A stretch of 46,623 bases of DNA from Gammaproteobacteria bacterium (lineage in GTDB: Bacteria; Pseudomonadota; Gammaproteobacteria; Steroidobacterales; Steroidobacteraceae), in NCBI GenBank assembly GCA_025359205.1, contig JANYHD010000004.1:1-46623 (forward strand). The letters are read 5' to 3'. Position numbers and translations under genes: made by a program. Under the pieces are notes generated by a model that saw only the letters and a program-made list of their open reading frames with translations, ran no database searches and was not told the origin of the DNA. Shown here piece by piece: positions 26,400-35,800 of this stretch (its first letter is position 1; the number at the start of each line of letters is the position of its first letter).

Positions 26400-28147
26400 C
26401 GACGCCGGCCCCTCCCGTCGTCGACGCTGGCGCGGTCTACCGCCGGCTGCTGGGTTACGCCCGCCCGCACTGGGGGATGTTCATGGTCGGCGTGCTTGGC
26501 ATGCTCATGTACGCCTCGGTGAGCACGATCACCGCCTGGTTCGTGAGGAATTTCCTCAACGCATCGTTCTTTGAGAAGAACCTGACGGTGCTGCGTTACG
26601 TGCCGCCGGGCATCATCCTGCTGTTCCTGTTGCGTGGCGTCGGCGATTACCTGTCCAATTATTTTCCCGGCTGGGTCAGCCGGCAGATGACCAAGACGAT
26701 GCGCGCCGACCTGTTCGCGCACTACATGCGGTTGCCGACGGCCTGGTACGAACGCGAGTCCTCGGGGGCCATGCTCTCGCGGCTCACCTACAACGTCGAG
26801 CTGGTGGCCGATGCGGCCACCAACTCGGCCACGGTGCTGATCCGCGACTCGATCACGATCATCTCGCTGCTGTGCTACCTGTTCTGGCTCAACTCACGAC
26901 TGGCGATCTTCGCGATGCTGGCCGCGCCCATCATCGCCGGCCTGGTGAGCAGCGTGAACCGGCGCTTCCGCCGCTACAGCACCCGCATCCAGAATTCGAT
27001 GGGCGATGTGACGCGGCTGGCGAAGGAAGCCATCGATGCGCACCGCGTGGTCAAGGTGTTCAACGCGCAGGAGCACATGCAGGCGGCCTTCGCTACCGCT
27101 AACGAGCTCAACCGTCACTCGAACATGCGGCTGATCTCCGCGCGCTCGACCAGCAACCCGTTAGTGCAATTGATTGCGGCGCTCGGCCTCGCAAGCGTGC
27201 TGTATGTGGCCATCCATCAAGTCAACAGCGGCGCGATGCGCGTCGGTGACCTGATTGGCTTTCTCACAGCGCTGCTGTTGGTGCCCGAACCGCTCCGACG
27301 GCTGGTGAGCATCAGCGGGCCGCTGCAGCAGAGCATCGCCGCCGGCGCCAGCCTGTTCGAGGTGATCGACACGCCGGGCGAGCCAGTGGGTGGCAAGCGC
27401 GGCCTGGAGCATGCTCGTGGCGAGGTGGAATTCCGCAACGTGGAATTCACCTACGACACCGACAAGGGGCGGGTGCTGCACAACGTCAATCTGCGCGTGG
27501 CCGCTGGCACTACCGTGGCTATCGTGGGGCGTTCAGGCAGTGGCAAGTCGACGCTGGTGTCGCTGCTGCCGCGCTTCTACGATCCCAGCTCTGGCGCCGT
27601 GCTGCTCGACGGCGTGGACGTACGCGAGTACCGACTGCGCGACCTGCGCGCGCAGATCAGCCTGGTGAGCCAGGAGGTCGTGCTGTTCAACGACACGATC
27701 CGCAACAACATCGTGTTCGGCGCCATGGGCACGGACGCAAGCGCGGTCGAGGCCGCGGCGCAGGCGGCCTTCGTCAGCGAGTTCGTCGCCGAGCTCCCGC
27801 AGGGACTTGACACCGTGGTCGGCGATCGTGGTTTGCTGCTCTCGGGCGGCCAGCGCCAGCGCATCGCGATCGCGCGCGCGCTGCTGCGCAACACGCCGAT
27901 CCTGGTGCTCGACGAGGCCACCTCCTCGCTCGACACGGCCTCCGAGCGCCATATCCAGTCGGCACTCGACCAGCTGGTGAAGAACCGCACCACGTTCATC
28001 GTGGCGCACCGGCTCTCGACCATTGAACATGCGGACCTGATCGTCGTCATGCAGGACGGCGCGATCATCGAATCCGGCACACATGCCGAGCTCGTGGCGC
28101 GCTCGCAGGTGTACGCGCGACTGCACCAGCTGAGCTTCAACGTGTAG
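26396..28147 (+). CDS. msbA: Lipid A export ATP-binding/permease protein MsbA
   Basis: MsbA flips core-lipid A across the inner membrane. The N-terminal ~320 residues hold six membrane helices ([20 protein letters not shown] onward), and the C-terminal ATPase has Walker [21 protein letters not shown] near residue 377, signature [19 protein letters not shown], and Walker [14 protein letters not shown]. Segment [15 protein letters not shown] is typical of MsbA. The length of 583 is normal. The start TTG 26396 overlaps the exbD stop; no later in-frame start keeps the first helix. lpxK follows after 47 bases, the usual msbA-lpxK pairing. Confidence 0.94.
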   Translation: MTTPAPPVVDAGAVYRRLLGYARPHWGMFMVGVLGMLMYASVSTITAWFVRNFLNASFFEKNLTVLRYVPPGIILLFLLRGVGDYLSNYFPGWVSRQMTKTMRADLFAHYMRLPTAWYERESSGAMLSRLTYNVELVADAATNSATVLIRDSITIISLLCYLFWLNSRLAIFAMLAAPIIAGLVSSVNRRFRRYSTRIQNSMGDVTRLAKEAIDAHRVVKVFNAQEHMQAAFATANELNRHSNMRLISARSTSNPLVQLIAALGLASVLYVAIHQVNSGAMRVGDLIGFLTALLLVPEPLRRLVSISGPLQQSIAAGASLFEVIDTPGEPVGGKRGLEHARGEVEFRNVEFTYDTDKGRVLHNVNLRVAAGTTVAIVGRSGSGKSTLVSLLPRFYDPSSGAVLLDGVDVREYRLRDLRAQISLVSQEVVLFNDTIRNNIVFGAMGTDASAVEAAAQAAFVSEFVAELPQGLDTVVGDRGLLLSGGQRQRIAIARALLRNTPILVLDEATSSLDTASERHIQSALDQLVKNRTTFIVAHRLSTIEHADLIVVMQDGAIIESGTHAELVARSQVYARLHQLSFNV

Positions 28148-28194
28148 GCCGGTGGCCGCCGCATGCAGTGTCCCTATTCGCGCGCGCTGCCACC

Positions 28195-29391
28195 ATGAAC
28201 CTGGACGCCTGGCTGCAGCAGGTGTGGTACGAACGCGCACGGGCGCCGTGGTGGCTGCGCCTGCTCTCGCCCCTCTACGGTTTCGCTGTGCGTTGCCGGC
28301 ACTGGCTGTACGCGCGCGGCTGGCTGCGCAGCGTGCACGTGGCGGCGCCGGTGATCGTGGTCGGCAACATTACCGTGGGCGGCACGGGCAAGACGCCGCT
28401 GGTGATCTGGCTCGTGGGGCGACTGCGCGAGCTCGGGCTGGTGGTGGCCGTGGTGACGCGTGGCTATGGGCGCAGCACCGGGCGCGTGACCACCGACATC
28501 CTGCGCGTGGATGAAAATTGCCGCGCTGAAGAGGTGGGCGACGAAGCGTTGCTGATCCGCCTGCGCACGGGCATTGCGGTCTACGTGAGCCGTGATCGTG
28601 TCGCCGCGGCACAGGCGGCCATTGCCGATGGCGCGCGCGTGATCATCGCGGACGACGGCCTGCAGCACCTGCGTCTCGCGCGTGCGGTGGAGATTGCACT
28701 CGTCGATGGCCAGCGGGGACTCGGCAATGGCGCCTTGTTGCCAGGCGGCCCGCTGCGGGAAGAGGCCGCGCGCCTCGCTGGGGTCGACGCCGTGGTGCTG
28801 ACCGAAGCCGGGGCCGGTGCGCCGGCCGGATCCTGGGCAGGCGCGCTGCGGATGTCCCTGTCCGGTGAGCTGGTGCAGCCCGTCAATGGTGTCGCCATCG
28901 AACGGACGCTGCTCAGCTTCGCCGGCCAGCAGGTGCACGCGGTGGCCGGAATCGGCAATCCGCGGCGCTTCTACGCCACGCTCGAATCGGCGGGCCTGGT
29001 CGTGATCCCGCACGGCTTCCCTGATCATCACCGTTATGCCGCCACGGACCTCGACTTCGGCGACGAGCGAGCGGTGATCATGACCGAGAAGGATGCAGTA
29101 AAATGCCGCTCGTTCGCGCCAGCCCACTGCTGGTGCCTCCCGGTCAGCGCGAGCTTCCCAGCCGCGGATGAGCGGACGCTGTTACGGAGAATCCTGATGG
29201 ACGCACGCCTGCTCGATATTCTCGCCTGCCCGCTGTGCAAGGGCCCGCTGCGGCTGGCCGATGCCGATGCCGGCAAGGTGCTGGTGTGCCGGGCCGACCG
29301 ATTGGCGTTCCCGGTGCGCGACGGCATACCGGTGATGCTCGAGGAGGAAGCGCGCCCGCTGGAGTCCAACGACCCCTTGCTGGAGCGTTGA
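28195..29391 (+). CDS. lpxK: LpxK tetraacyldisaccharide 4'-kinase fused in frame to a Trm112-like domain
   Basis: Residues 1-334 are LpxK, which phosphorylates lipid A disaccharide at the 4' position. They show the N-terminal membrane anchor [13 protein letters not shown], the Walker [13 protein letters not shown] at ~residue 57-68, and DDGLQHLRL. Residues 335-398 are a complete Trm112/YcaR protein: [20 protein letters not shown] through [20 protein letters not shown]. No stop separates them. In related genomes lpxK and ycaR are separate, adjacent genes. The junction reads CTGATGGAC: in the +1 frame it would be a TGATG stop/start overlap. A one-base change near the end of lpxK could have created the fusion, or it may be a sequence error. 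ATG 28195 is chosen over GTG/ATG upstream because family members begin close to the membrane anchor. Confidence 0.9.
   Translation: MNLDAWLQQVWYERARAPWWLRLLSPLYGFAVRCRHWLYARGWLRSVHVAAPVIVVGNITVGGTGKTPLVIWLVGRLRELGLVVAVVTRGYGRSTGRVTTDILRVDENCRAEEVGDEALLIRLRTGIAVYVSRDRVAAAQAAIADGARVIIADDGLQHLRLARAVEIALVDGQRGLGNGALLPGGPLREEAARLAGVDAVVLTEAGAGAPAGSWAGALRMSLSGELVQPVNGVAIERTLLSFAGQQVHAVAGIGNPRRFYATLESAGLVVIPHGFPDHHRYAATDLDFGDERAVIMTEKDAVKCRSFAPAHCWCLPVSASFPAADERTLLRRILMDARLLDILACPLCKGPLRLADADAGKVLVCRADRLAFPVRDGIPVMLEEEARPLESNDPLLER
29197..29391 (+). CDS. Trm112/YcaR-like small zinc protein, possibly also made on its own
   Basis: ATG 29197 has a reasonable ribosome site (ACGGAGA at 29184-29190, six bases away) and would give a 64-residue free protein, the normal size of YcaR. 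It carries CPLC and a single later cysteine (VCRADRLAF). Related Trm112 proteins activate methyltransferases in eukaryotes and archaea; the bacterial role is less certain. It is given separately because internal initiation could make the free protein in addition to the LpxK fusion. The start is not proven. Confidence 0.5.
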   Translation: MDARLLDILACPLCKGPLRLADADAGKVLVCRADRLAFPVRDGIPVMLEEEARPLESNDPLLER

Positions 29392-29392
29392 A

Positions 29393-30193
29393 TTGTTCAA
29401 GGTCGTGATCCCGGCGCGCTACGCCTCGGCGCGACTGCCGGGCAAGCCGCTGTTGGTCATTGCCGGCAAACCCATGCTGCAATGGGTCTACGAGCTCGCC
29501 TGCGGTGCAATGGCCCAGGAAGTGTTGATCGCCACGGACGACGAGCGTATCGCCACGAGCGCGCGCGCGTTCATCGCCCCGGCGGATGCCGGCAAAGTCG
29601 TGATGACCTCGGCCGCGCATGCTTCGGGGACCGACCGCATCGCCGAAGTGGCGCGAGTGCGCGGCTGGAATGAGCGCCAGATCGTGGTCAATGTCCAGGG
29701 AGACGAACCGCTCCTGCCACCGCAGCTGGTGCGGCAGGTGGCCGCGCTCCTCGAGCGCCATCCCCAGGCCGACATCGCCACGCTGGCCACGCCGATTGGC
29801 TCAGTCGCGGAATATCTCGATCCCAACGTCGTCAAGGTCGTGACCGATGCGGCACAGCGGGCGCTGTATTTCAGCCGCGCGCCGATCCCCTGGCATCGCG
29901 ACAGCTCCGGCCCGGGCGGCCAGACGCAGTGGCAGGGCGCGCGCCGGCATGTGGGCCTGTACGCCTATCGCGTGGGCGCGCTGCAGCGCCTGGCGGCAAT
30001 GCCGCCCTCGGCGCTGGAAGGTATCGAGAAGCTCGAGCAGTTGCGCGCGCTCGAAGGCGGCTTCGAGTTCCGGGTCGCCGACGGCGAAGTGCCGCCGGGA
30101 CCGGATGTGAACACGAAGGCTGATCTTGAGCGCGTGAGTGCCTTACTCGTCGCGGCGGACGTCGCTATGCCAGGTCTCGGTAACCGGAGCTGA
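29393..30193 (+). CDS. kdsB: 3-deoxy-manno-octulosonate cytidylyltransferase KdsB
   Basis: KdsB makes CMP-Kdo, the activated sugar for the inner core of lipopolysaccharide. Motifs are [18 protein letters not shown] at the start, [24 protein letters not shown], and the end [14 protein letters not shown]. The start is TTG 29393, one base after the lpxK-trm112 stop. The protein runs ~15 residues past the usual family end (from about NTKADLERV), and its last 51 bases overlap the 3' end of rne on the other strand. The lpxK-ycaR-kdsB order is conserved. Confidence 0.94.
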   Translation: MFKVVIPARYASARLPGKPLLVIAGKPMLQWVYELACGAMAQEVLIATDDERIATSARAFIAPADAGKVVMTSAAHASGTDRIAEVARVRGWNERQIVVNVQGDEPLLPPQLVRQVAALLERHPQADIATLATPIGSVAEYLDPNVVKVVTDAAQRALYFSRAPIPWHRDSSGPGGQTQWQGARRHVGLYAYRVGALQRLAAMPPSALEGIEKLEQLRALEGGFEFRVADGEVPPGPDVNTKADLERVSALLVAADVAMPGLGNRS

Positions 30194-32824
30194 GGACCAG
30201 ACCACCTGCTTCGGTGGTGCCGATCCCTCGGGCTGCGCTGACACCGGCGGAGGCGCCGCAGGCGGTTGAGGGGCCGCGGCCGGCGGAGGCGCAGCTGCCA
30301 GTTGAGGTGCAGCGCGCGGAGGCACGGCCTCCTGTGCGGGCGCGGCCGCCGGCGGCGCAGCCTGCGAGCCTTGCGACTCGAACAGCTGCGCTTGCCCGCT
30401 GTTCTGCCGTGCGGGCTGCGTCCAGCTCATCGCTGGCGCATTCCCGCCGCCGCTGCTGTCCGGTGCCGGCGATCCATCGGACTCGTGCTGCTCTTCCCCG
30501 CCCATGCCGGATTCGCGCTCTGCGCCCTGATCTGGCCCGTTGCCCGGGGACTGGCCCTGGTTCGGGCCCGGACCCTGTCCTTGGCCTTGTCCCGGGCCCG
30601 TGCGCTCGCCACCTTCGCGATTCGCGCCGCCACGACGGCGCCGTCCGCCACGGCGTGAACGCCCGGAACGCGGTCCGCGCTCGCCCTCGTTGCGGGGCTC
30701 GCCGCCGGCTGCCGGCGCCGCGGCGTCGCGCGGCTCGAGATCACGCCGGGGTTCATCGCGCGGCGGCGGCGCATCGCGCCGCGGTGCTGCATCGCGCGGT
30801 GGTTCATTCGCGCGCGGTTCGCCCCGCGGCGGTTCGTTGCGCCGTGGCTCGCCGCGGTTGAAGTCATCGCGTCCGCGGCCTTCGCGACGCGGCTCGTTGC
30901 GGTTGCCGTCGCGGTTACCGTCACGATTGCCGTCACGGCGCGCGCCGGAGCGATCACCGTAGGGGCCGCGGCCGCTGCCGCGCCGATGGGCATTGCGATC
31001 ACGGCCGTCGCGATGATCACGGCCATCGCGCCGCGGTTCCTGGCGCCCGCCGCGCTCGGCAGCATTGCCAGTGCTAGTCTCAGCCGTTGCTTCGCTGCCG
31101 CCGAACATGCGCTTCAGGCTCGCCCAGAAGCCGCCCCCGGCGGGAGCGCGCGGCTCGGGTGCGCTCGCCACTGCAGCCACCGCAGCCGGCGCGCGTTCCG
31201 GCGCAGCCACGATTGGTGCTGCAGTGGTCGGCATGAAGGTTGCCACCGCCGGCGCCTCGGCCGCGGGCTTGTCACGCTCCAGCGTAGGCTCAGGCACAAC
31301 GGGAGCCGCAGGCATCTGGTAGCTGACCTGGTTGTGTTCGGGCAGGGCCAGTTCGTCGTCGCGCACGCGGCGGAAGGAATATTCCGGCGTCTGGATATGC
31401 GGGTTCGGCACCAGCACGATGTTGACGCGGGTCTTGTCCTCGGTGTCGCGCAGCCAGTCGCGCTTCTCGTTCATCAGGTAGGTGGCCACATCCACCGGCA
31501 CCTGCACGATGATGCGCGCCGTGCGTTCCTTGCGCGCGTCCTCGCCGATCAGGCGCAGGATCGACAGCGCCAGCGATTCGACGCTGCGGATGCTGCCGAT
31601 GCCATTGCAGCGCGGGCACACGAGGTGGCTCGATTCGCCGAGGCTCGGCCGCAGGCGTTGGCGCGACATTTCCAGCAATCCGAAGCGCGAGAGCCTGCCG
31701 ATCTGGATGCGCGCACGATCCATCTTCATGGCATCGCGCAGCCGCTCCTCGACCGCGCGCTGGTTCTTGGTGTCCTCCATGTCGATGAAGTCGATGACGA
31801 TCAGCCCGCCGATGTCGCGGATGCGCAGCTGGCGCGCGATCTCGTCGGCCGCTTCGAGGTTGGTGTTGGTGGCGGTTGCCTCGATGTCAGTGCCGCGGGT
31901 GGCGCGCGCCGAGTTGATGTCGATCGAGACCAGCGCTTCGGTGTAATCGACGACCAGGCTCCCGCCCGAAGGCAGCTGCACCTTGTGCGCGTAGGCCGAT
32001 TCGATCTGGTTCTCGATCTGGTAGCGCGTGAACAGCGGGATGTCGTCGGTGTAGATCTTGAGCTTGCGCTGCGCATCCCCCGGCATGAAGCGCTGCATGT
32101 ACTCCTGGGCCTTCTTGAAGGCGCCCAGGTCGTCGACCAGCACTTCGCCGATGTCGTCGCCGAGGTAATCACGGAGCGAGCGCGTGACCGCGTCGCCTTC
32201 CTGGTAGACCAGGAACGGCGCGCTGCGGCCCTTGCCCGCTTCGGCGATCGCATCCCATTGGGTGCGCAGGTTGTCGAGGTCCCACTGCAGTTCTTCGACC
32301 GCGCGGCCGACGCCCGCGGTGCGGATGATCGCGCCCATGCCGTCCGGGACGTTGAGCTGGCTCATGACCTCGCGCATCTGGTCGCGGTCTTCGCCTTCGA
32401 TGCGGCGCGAGACGCCGCCGGCACGCGGGCTGTTGGGCATGAGCACCAGGAATCTTCCGGCCAGGCTGATGAAGGTGGTGAGCGCCGCGCCCTTGGTGCC
32501 GCGCTCCTCCTTCTCGACCTGCACCAGCAGTTCCTGGCCTTCGCTGACCAGCTCGCGGATGTTGCTGCGCCCGCCCTGGGCCGAGCTCTTGAAATATTCC
32601 TTGGAGATTTCCTTGAGCGGCAGGAAACCGTGGCGCACGGCGCCGTAATCAACGAAACACGCTTCCAGCGACTGCTCGACGCGCGAGATGCGCGCCTTGT
32701 AGATATTGGCTTTCTTCTGTTCCTTGGACGGGATCTCGATCGACAGGTCGAATAATTTCTGGCCGTCAACCAGTGCGACGCGCAACTCTTCCTGCTGAGT
32801 TGCATTGATAAGCATTCTCTTCAT
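30143..32824 (-). CDS. rne: Ribonuclease E
   Basis: RNase E is the main mRNA decay and rRNA processing endonuclease and the core of the degradosome. The N-terminal half has the S1 domain ([20 protein letters not shown]), the 5' sensor, the catalytic aspartates ([20 protein letters not shown] and [11 protein letters not shown]) and the zinc link CPRCNG near residue 404. The last ~380 residues are disordered: runs of Arg, Pro, Glu, Asn, Gln and Gly, including repeated RDGN units (30899-30937) and EPPR repeats, as expected for an RNA-binding scaffold region. The total of 893 is shorter than E. coli (1061). It overlaps kdsB by 51 bases at its 3' end and is divergent from rluC. Confidence 0.96.
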   Translation of the reverse strand: MKRMLINATQQEELRVALVDGQKLFDLSIEIPSKEQKKANIYKARISRVEQSLEACFVDYGAVRHGFLPLKEISKEYFKSSAQGGRSNIRELVSEGQELLVQVEKEERGTKGAALTTFISLAGRFLVLMPNSPRAGGVSRRIEGEDRDQMREVMSQLNVPDGMGAIIRTAGVGRAVEELQWDLDNLRTQWDAIAEAGKGRSAPFLVYQEGDAVTRSLRDYLGDDIGEVLVDDLGAFKKAQEYMQRFMPGDAQRKLKIYTDDIPLFTRYQIENQIESAYAHKVQLPSGGSLVVDYTEALVSIDINSARATRGTDIEATATNTNLEAADEIARQLRIRDIGGLIVIDFIDMEDTKNQRAVEERLRDAMKMDRARIQIGRLSRFGLLEMSRQRLRPSLGESSHLVCPRCNGIGSIRSVESLALSILRLIGEDARKERTARIIVQVPVDVATYLMNEKRDWLRDTEDKTRVNIVLVPNPHIQTPEYSFRRVRDDELALPEHNQVSYQMPAAPVVPEPTLERDKPAAEAPAVATFMPTTAAPIVAAPERAPAAVAAVASAPEPRAPAGGGFWASLKRMFGGSEATAETSTGNAAERGGRQEPRRDGRDHRDGRDRNAHRRGSGRGPYGDRSGARRDGNRDGNRDGNRNEPRREGRGRDDFNRGEPRRNEPPRGEPRANEPPRDAAPRRDAPPPRDEPRRDLEPRDAAAPAAGGEPRNEGERGPRSGRSRRGGRRRRGGANREGGERTGPGQGQGQGPGPNQGQSPGNGPDQGAERESGMGGEEQHESDGSPAPDSSGGGNAPAMSWTQPARQNSGQAQLFESQGSQAAPPAAAPAQEAVPPRAAPQLAAAPPPAAAPQPPAAPPPVSAQPEGSAPPKQVVWSSAPVTETWHSDVRRDE

Positions 32825-33223
32825 TTGTCCCTACTACATTTGCGTGAGGGACCGACCAGACAGCGCCAGACCTGTATGCAGGTGGCGCCGCGGCATCAGG
32901 CGGACAGCAGAGGAACCCGAAGATTGATTGACGGCGCGTGCGGTGGGGCATCGATTTTTTTAGCCGCCGTGAAGGCAGCGCCGGAAAACCTTGAGGTTCG
33001 CTGACCTTGGGGGCGCTTGCCTTCGGGCTCTACCCTAAAGAGGGGAGCAGCTTAGAAGGGCAATGGCCGTGTGACCCGGGGTCGGTCGAACTCTTGCGAT
33101 GGCCTCGTTCTCGAGGACCAACTACTATGCGGACCGCCTTTCCAACATGGAAAGGGGAGCCGCGAACTTGCCGCCGCGCGTGGCCTGAAAGCTCTATTGA
33201 GGCTCTAGGCCCGCTGCGGGACA
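32825..33223 (-). promoter_or_regulatory. Long 5' leader of rne
   Basis: About 400 bases lie between the predicted transcription start (~33223) and the rne start codon, with no credible gene on either strand. It contains strong stems, including CCTTTCC/GGAAAGG with a five-base loop (33137-33155) and an eight-pair stem with a UUCU-type loop around 33095-33120. The E. coli rne leader is about 360 bases and is the target of RNase E autoregulation. A similar function is likely but the E. coli sequence elements were not identified. Confidence 0.5.
32827..32852 (-). promoter_or_regulatory. Hairpin covering the rne ribosome binding site
   Basis: On the minus strand, GTCCCT (32852-32847) can pair with AGGGAC (32832-32827), which contains the likely ribosome site just before the rne ATG (32824-32822). 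The loop is 14 bases. Such a stem would limit translation. In E. coli, RNase E controls its own mRNA through its leader; a similar role here is an inference. Confidence 0.45.
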
Positions 33224-33229
33224 TTCGGG

Positions 33230-33258
33230 AGTATAACGGCAGCAGGCTTTAGAAACAA
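33230..33258 (-). promoter_or_regulatory. Sigma-70 type promoter for rne
   Basis: On the minus strand TTGTTT (33258-33253) and TATACT (33235-33230) are separated by exactly 17 bases. Both boxes fit the consensus well (4 of 6 and 5 of 6). This places the start of the rne transcript about 400 bases before its start codon, on the opposite strand from rluC. Confidence 0.6.
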
Positions 33259-33294
33259 CGATTTACGTCAATCTGCGTCGAGGTCGGCTAATTC

Positions 33295-34338
33295 ATGGCA
33301 GAAGCACACCCCTCGGGGCATGGCCCGCGCTCTGCGGTGCAGCAGCACCTGGTCGCGGAGGACGGCGCCGGGCAGCGCCTGGACAAGGTGCTCGCGAAGC
33401 TGCTGCCCGGCGTGCCCCGGACCCGCATCTTCAGGCTGATCCGCAAGGGCGAGGTGCGCGTCAATGGCAAGCGCACCAGTCCCGAACAGCGGCTTGCAGC
33501 CGGCGACAAGCTGCGCGTACCGCCGGTACATGAGCGCTCCGAGACCGCCCAGGTCGTGGCCACGGGCGGCACGCCACGGGTGCCTCCGGCACTGATCGCG
33601 CGCGTCAACGCCTCGATCGTGCACGAGGACGAACGGCTCCTGGTGCTCGACAAGCCTTCCGGCCTCGCGGTGCACGGCGGCAGCGGGCTGACGTACGGCG
33701 TCATCGAGGCGCTGCGCGCCGCGCGGCCCCACGAGACGCTGGAGCTGGCGCACCGGCTCGATCGTGACACCAGCGGCATCCTGCTGGTGTCGCGCAAACC
33801 CGCGGCCCTGCGCATCCTGCATGAATTGCTGCGCGAGGGGCGCGTCGAGAAGAGCTACCTGGCGCTGGTCGTGGGGCGCTGGGAGCTGGGGCGCAAGCTC
33901 GTGGACGTGCCGTTGCAGACCGACGCGCGCGTCAGCGGCGAGCGCACGGTGCGCGTCGGGCAAGGTGGCAAGAGCGCGCGCACGCGCTTCGCCCTGGTGC
34001 AGCAGTTCGGGCCGCGCGCGTCGCTCGTCCAGGCGACGCTCGAGACCGGGCGCACGCACCAGATCCGCGTCCACGCCGCCTATTGCGGGCATCCGGTCGC
34101 GGGCGACGTGAAGTACGGCGACGCTGCTGCCAACGCCGCGCTGCGCGAGGCGGGACTCCAGCGCATGTTCCTGCACGCGCACAGTGTCTCGTTCGACTGG
34201 CCGCAGGGCGGGCAGGTGAGCATCAGCGCGCCGCTCCCGGCCGAGCTCAAGGCTGTGCTGGACGCGCTGGGCGCGCCGGGTGCCGCCGCGCCTAGGGTAA
34301 GGCGTAGCCGCAGGAGCGCAGGCTCGCGGCGAGCCTGA
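33295..34338 (+). CDS. rluC: 23S rRNA pseudouridine synthase RluC
   Basis: RluC makes pseudouridines 955, 2504 and 2580 in 23S rRNA. An S4-like RNA-binding domain is at the start (GQRLDKVLAKLLPGVPRTRI then IRKGEVRVNGKRTSPEQRL). The catalytic motif is ELAHRLDRDTSGILLVSRKP with the active aspartate, followed by ETGRTHQIRVHAAYCGHPV. The length (347) fits RluC rather than RluD (326). The start ATG 33295 is the first of the frame. It is divergent from rne, the arrangement conserved in enterobacteria and Pseudomonas. Its last 47 bases overlap the end of the maf gene. Confidence 0.93.
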   Translation: MAEAHPSGHGPRSAVQQHLVAEDGAGQRLDKVLAKLLPGVPRTRIFRLIRKGEVRVNGKRTSPEQRLAAGDKLRVPPVHERSETAQVVATGGTPRVPPALIARVNASIVHEDERLLVLDKPSGLAVHGGSGLTYGVIEALRAARPHETLELAHRLDRDTSGILLVSRKPAALRILHELLREGRVEKSYLALVVGRWELGRKLVDVPLQTDARVSGERTVRVGQGGKSARTRFALVQQFGPRASLVQATLETGRTHQIRVHAAYCGHPVAGDVKYGDAAANAALREAGLQRMFLHAHSVSFDWPQGGQVSISAPLPAELKAVLDALGAPGAAAPRVRRSRRSAGSRRA

Positions 34339-34879
34339 TCAGCGGCAGGCCGATGAGCCCGGTCGGGTCGCCGGCTTCGATCCGCTCGCACAAGACCACG
34401 CCCAGGCCTTCGCTGCGCAGTGACCCTGCGCAGTCGAAGGGCTGGTCGGCGGCGATATAGGCCTCGATTTCGGCGGCGCTCAGCGTGCGGAATATGACCG
34501 TCGTCAGATCGGCGAAACAATCGCTGATACCGCGCTCCGTATGCACGACGGCGACGGCGCTGTGGAACTGCACCGCGCGGCCGGATTGGGCCGCCAGCTG
34601 TTGCCGTGCGGCTGCGGCTCCCCCCGGCTTGTCGAGTATCCGGCCCTCGCACGTGGCCACCTGGTCGGCGCCGATGACGACGCAGTGGGGGTGATTGGCC
34701 GCCACGGCCGCCGCCTTGGCCAGCGCCAGCCGCTGGGCCCGCGGCACAGGCAGTTCGCCGGGCAGGGGCCCCTCGTCGACCTGCGGCCGCTCCACCGTGA
34801 AGGGCAGGCGCAGGCGCCCGAGCAGTTCGCGGCGATACACGGAAGTGGAGGCCAGGATGAGTCTGGGGGCCGAGGTCAC
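34292..34879 (-). CDS. Maf-family nucleoside triphosphate pyrophosphatase (YceF type)
   Basis: Maf proteins hydrolyse modified or non-canonical nucleoside triphosphates. The conserved start is RLILASTSVYRRELLGRLRL, followed by VIGADQVATCEGRILDKPG and the SFSKP-like region. The VYRRELL sequence and the position between rluC and yceD indicate the YceF (m7GTP pyrophosphatase) subgroup rather than YhdE. The length of 195 residues is normal. The start is GTG 34879. The 3' end overlaps rluC by 47 bases on the opposite strand, and yceD is divergent. Confidence 0.9.
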   Translation of the reverse strand: MTSAPRLILASTSVYRRELLGRLRLPFTVERPQVDEGPLPGELPVPRAQRLALAKAAAVAANHPHCVVIGADQVATCEGRILDKPGGAAAARQQLAAQSGRAVQFHSAVAVVHTERGISDCFADLTTVIFRTLSAAEIEAYIAADQPFDCAGSLRSEGLGVVLCERIEAGDPTGLIGLPLIRLAASLRSCGYALP

Positions 34880-34933
34880 GGCAGGATCTCAATCACCGGA
34901 ATAGAAACAAGGGCTTAACGGGTATACGGGCTT

Positions 34934-34962
34934 TTGACTTGCCGCTCATGCCTACCTATCAT
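34934..34962 (+). promoter_or_regulatory. Sigma-70 promoter for yceD-rpmF-fabH
   Basis: TTGACT (34934-34939) and TATCAT (34957-34962) are separated by exactly 17 bases, each matching 5 of 6 consensus positions. Transcription should start near 34969, only two or three bases before ATG 34972, which suggests a leaderless transcript. Confidence 0.65.
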
Positions 34963-34971
34963 ACGCGCCCC

Positions 34972-35520
34972 ATGCCCAACGGCTGGTCCAAGCCGCGTGA
35001 TCTGGCCAAACTGGCGGAGATGCGCGCGCGGTTCGAGTTCGAAATTCCACTGGGCGACCTGCCGGGTATTCCAGACGAATTCATGCTCGCCGACGGGCCG
35101 GTGAGGGTGTGGTTGCAGTTTGGCCGCGAGCGCGGCGTGGCAGTGGCGGACGTCCGTGTACAGGCAGCGCTTACGCCGCTGTGCCAGCGGTGTCTGCGGG
35201 AAATGCGCCTGGACATTGCCAGCGAGTCGCATGTGGCGATCGTCGAGAGCGAAGCGCAGGCGGCGAAGGTGCCGGAGGAACTGGAGACGTTCCTCGCCCC
35301 GGACAGCCAGGGGACGCTGGCGGCCTTGGCGGCAGAGGAATTGCTGCTGTCGCTCCCGATCGTGCCGCGGCACGAGGCGAGCGCGCGCTGCCTCGAGGTG
35401 AGCGTGGGAGAGGCCGCGGTGAATATCGTGCCGGCGTCGCCAGGAGTGACGGCGGCGCTCGAGGAGACGCAGCGCCCGTTCGCGGATCTGCGCGCGCTGC
35501 TCGAGCGTGGCAGGAATTAG
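34972..35520 (+). CDS. yceD: YceD-family protein (DUF177), 23S rRNA accumulation protein
   Basis: YceD proteins are needed for normal 23S rRNA accumulation and lie before rpmF in most bacteria. The segment LTPLCQRCLREMRLDI is the family's hallmark double cysteine motif, and the end FADLRALLERGRN is typical. ATG 34972 (182 residues) is chosen because the strong promoter at 34934-34962 overlaps the two earlier in-frame starts (TTG 34939, ATG 34948), which could not then be in the mRNA. If an upstream promoter is used those starts remain possible. It is followed by rpmF after 40 bases. Confidence 0.85.
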   Translation: MPNGWSKPRDLAKLAEMRARFEFEIPLGDLPGIPDEFMLADGPVRVWLQFGRERGVAVADVRVQAALTPLCQRCLREMRLDIASESHVAIVESEAQAAKVPEELETFLAPDSQGTLAALAAEELLLSLPIVPRHEASARCLEVSVGEAAVNIVPASPGVTAALEETQRPFADLRALLERGRN

Positions 35521-35560
35521 TCGGTTTGCAATTGAATGATCAGTCAGGAGTGTCAAGGAC

Positions 35561-35752
35561 ATGGCCGTACAGAAAAGCCGCAAGACGCCTTCCAAGCGCG
35601 GCATGCACCGTTCGCATTCCGCACTGCAGCGCCCGGCGCTGTCGATCGATTCGCAGAGCGGCGAGACGCACCTGCGCCACTGCATCACGCCCGATGGTTT
35701 CTATCGCGGCAAGCGCGTGATTGACAAGGCCGACGCGGAAGACAAGGCCTAG
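35561..35752 (+). CDS. rpmF: 50S ribosomal protein L32
   Basis: A 63-residue ribosomal protein with the L32 start [20 protein letters not shown] and the middle [14 protein letters not shown]. It is part of the large ribosomal subunit. It lacks the four zinc cysteines of other L32 forms, so it is the cysteine-free type usual in gammaproteobacteria. A ribosome site (AAGGA) precedes ATG 35561. It lies between yceD and fabH, as in the conserved yceD-rpmF-fab cluster, but plsX is missing after it. Confidence 0.96.
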   Translation: MAVQKSRKTPSKRGMHRSHSALQRPALSIDSQSGETHLRHCITPDGFYRGKRVIDKADAEDKA

Positions 35753-35800
35753 GCGCACGCAGGCGCTCCGGGGAGCCCAAGAGTGTTACCGAGCCCTGGC

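Noticed and set aside
30890-30945. Tandem 12-base repeats as a separate repeat element
   Set aside because: They code for RDGN repeats in the disordered tail of RNase E and are normal low-complexity coding sequence.
30986-32755. Long open frame on the plus strand opposite rne (589 codons)
   Set aside because: It is the mirror of the RNase E coding region; the minus-strand frame has all RNase E motifs and the plus-strand product has no recognisable pattern.
32945-32962. T-run at about 32954-32960 as a plus-strand terminator
   Set aside because: No stable stem directly precedes it and no plus-strand gene ends nearby.
33007-33252. Short open frame in the rne leader region on the plus strand
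   Set aside because: No ribosome site, no recognisable family and it runs through strong stems of the rne leader.
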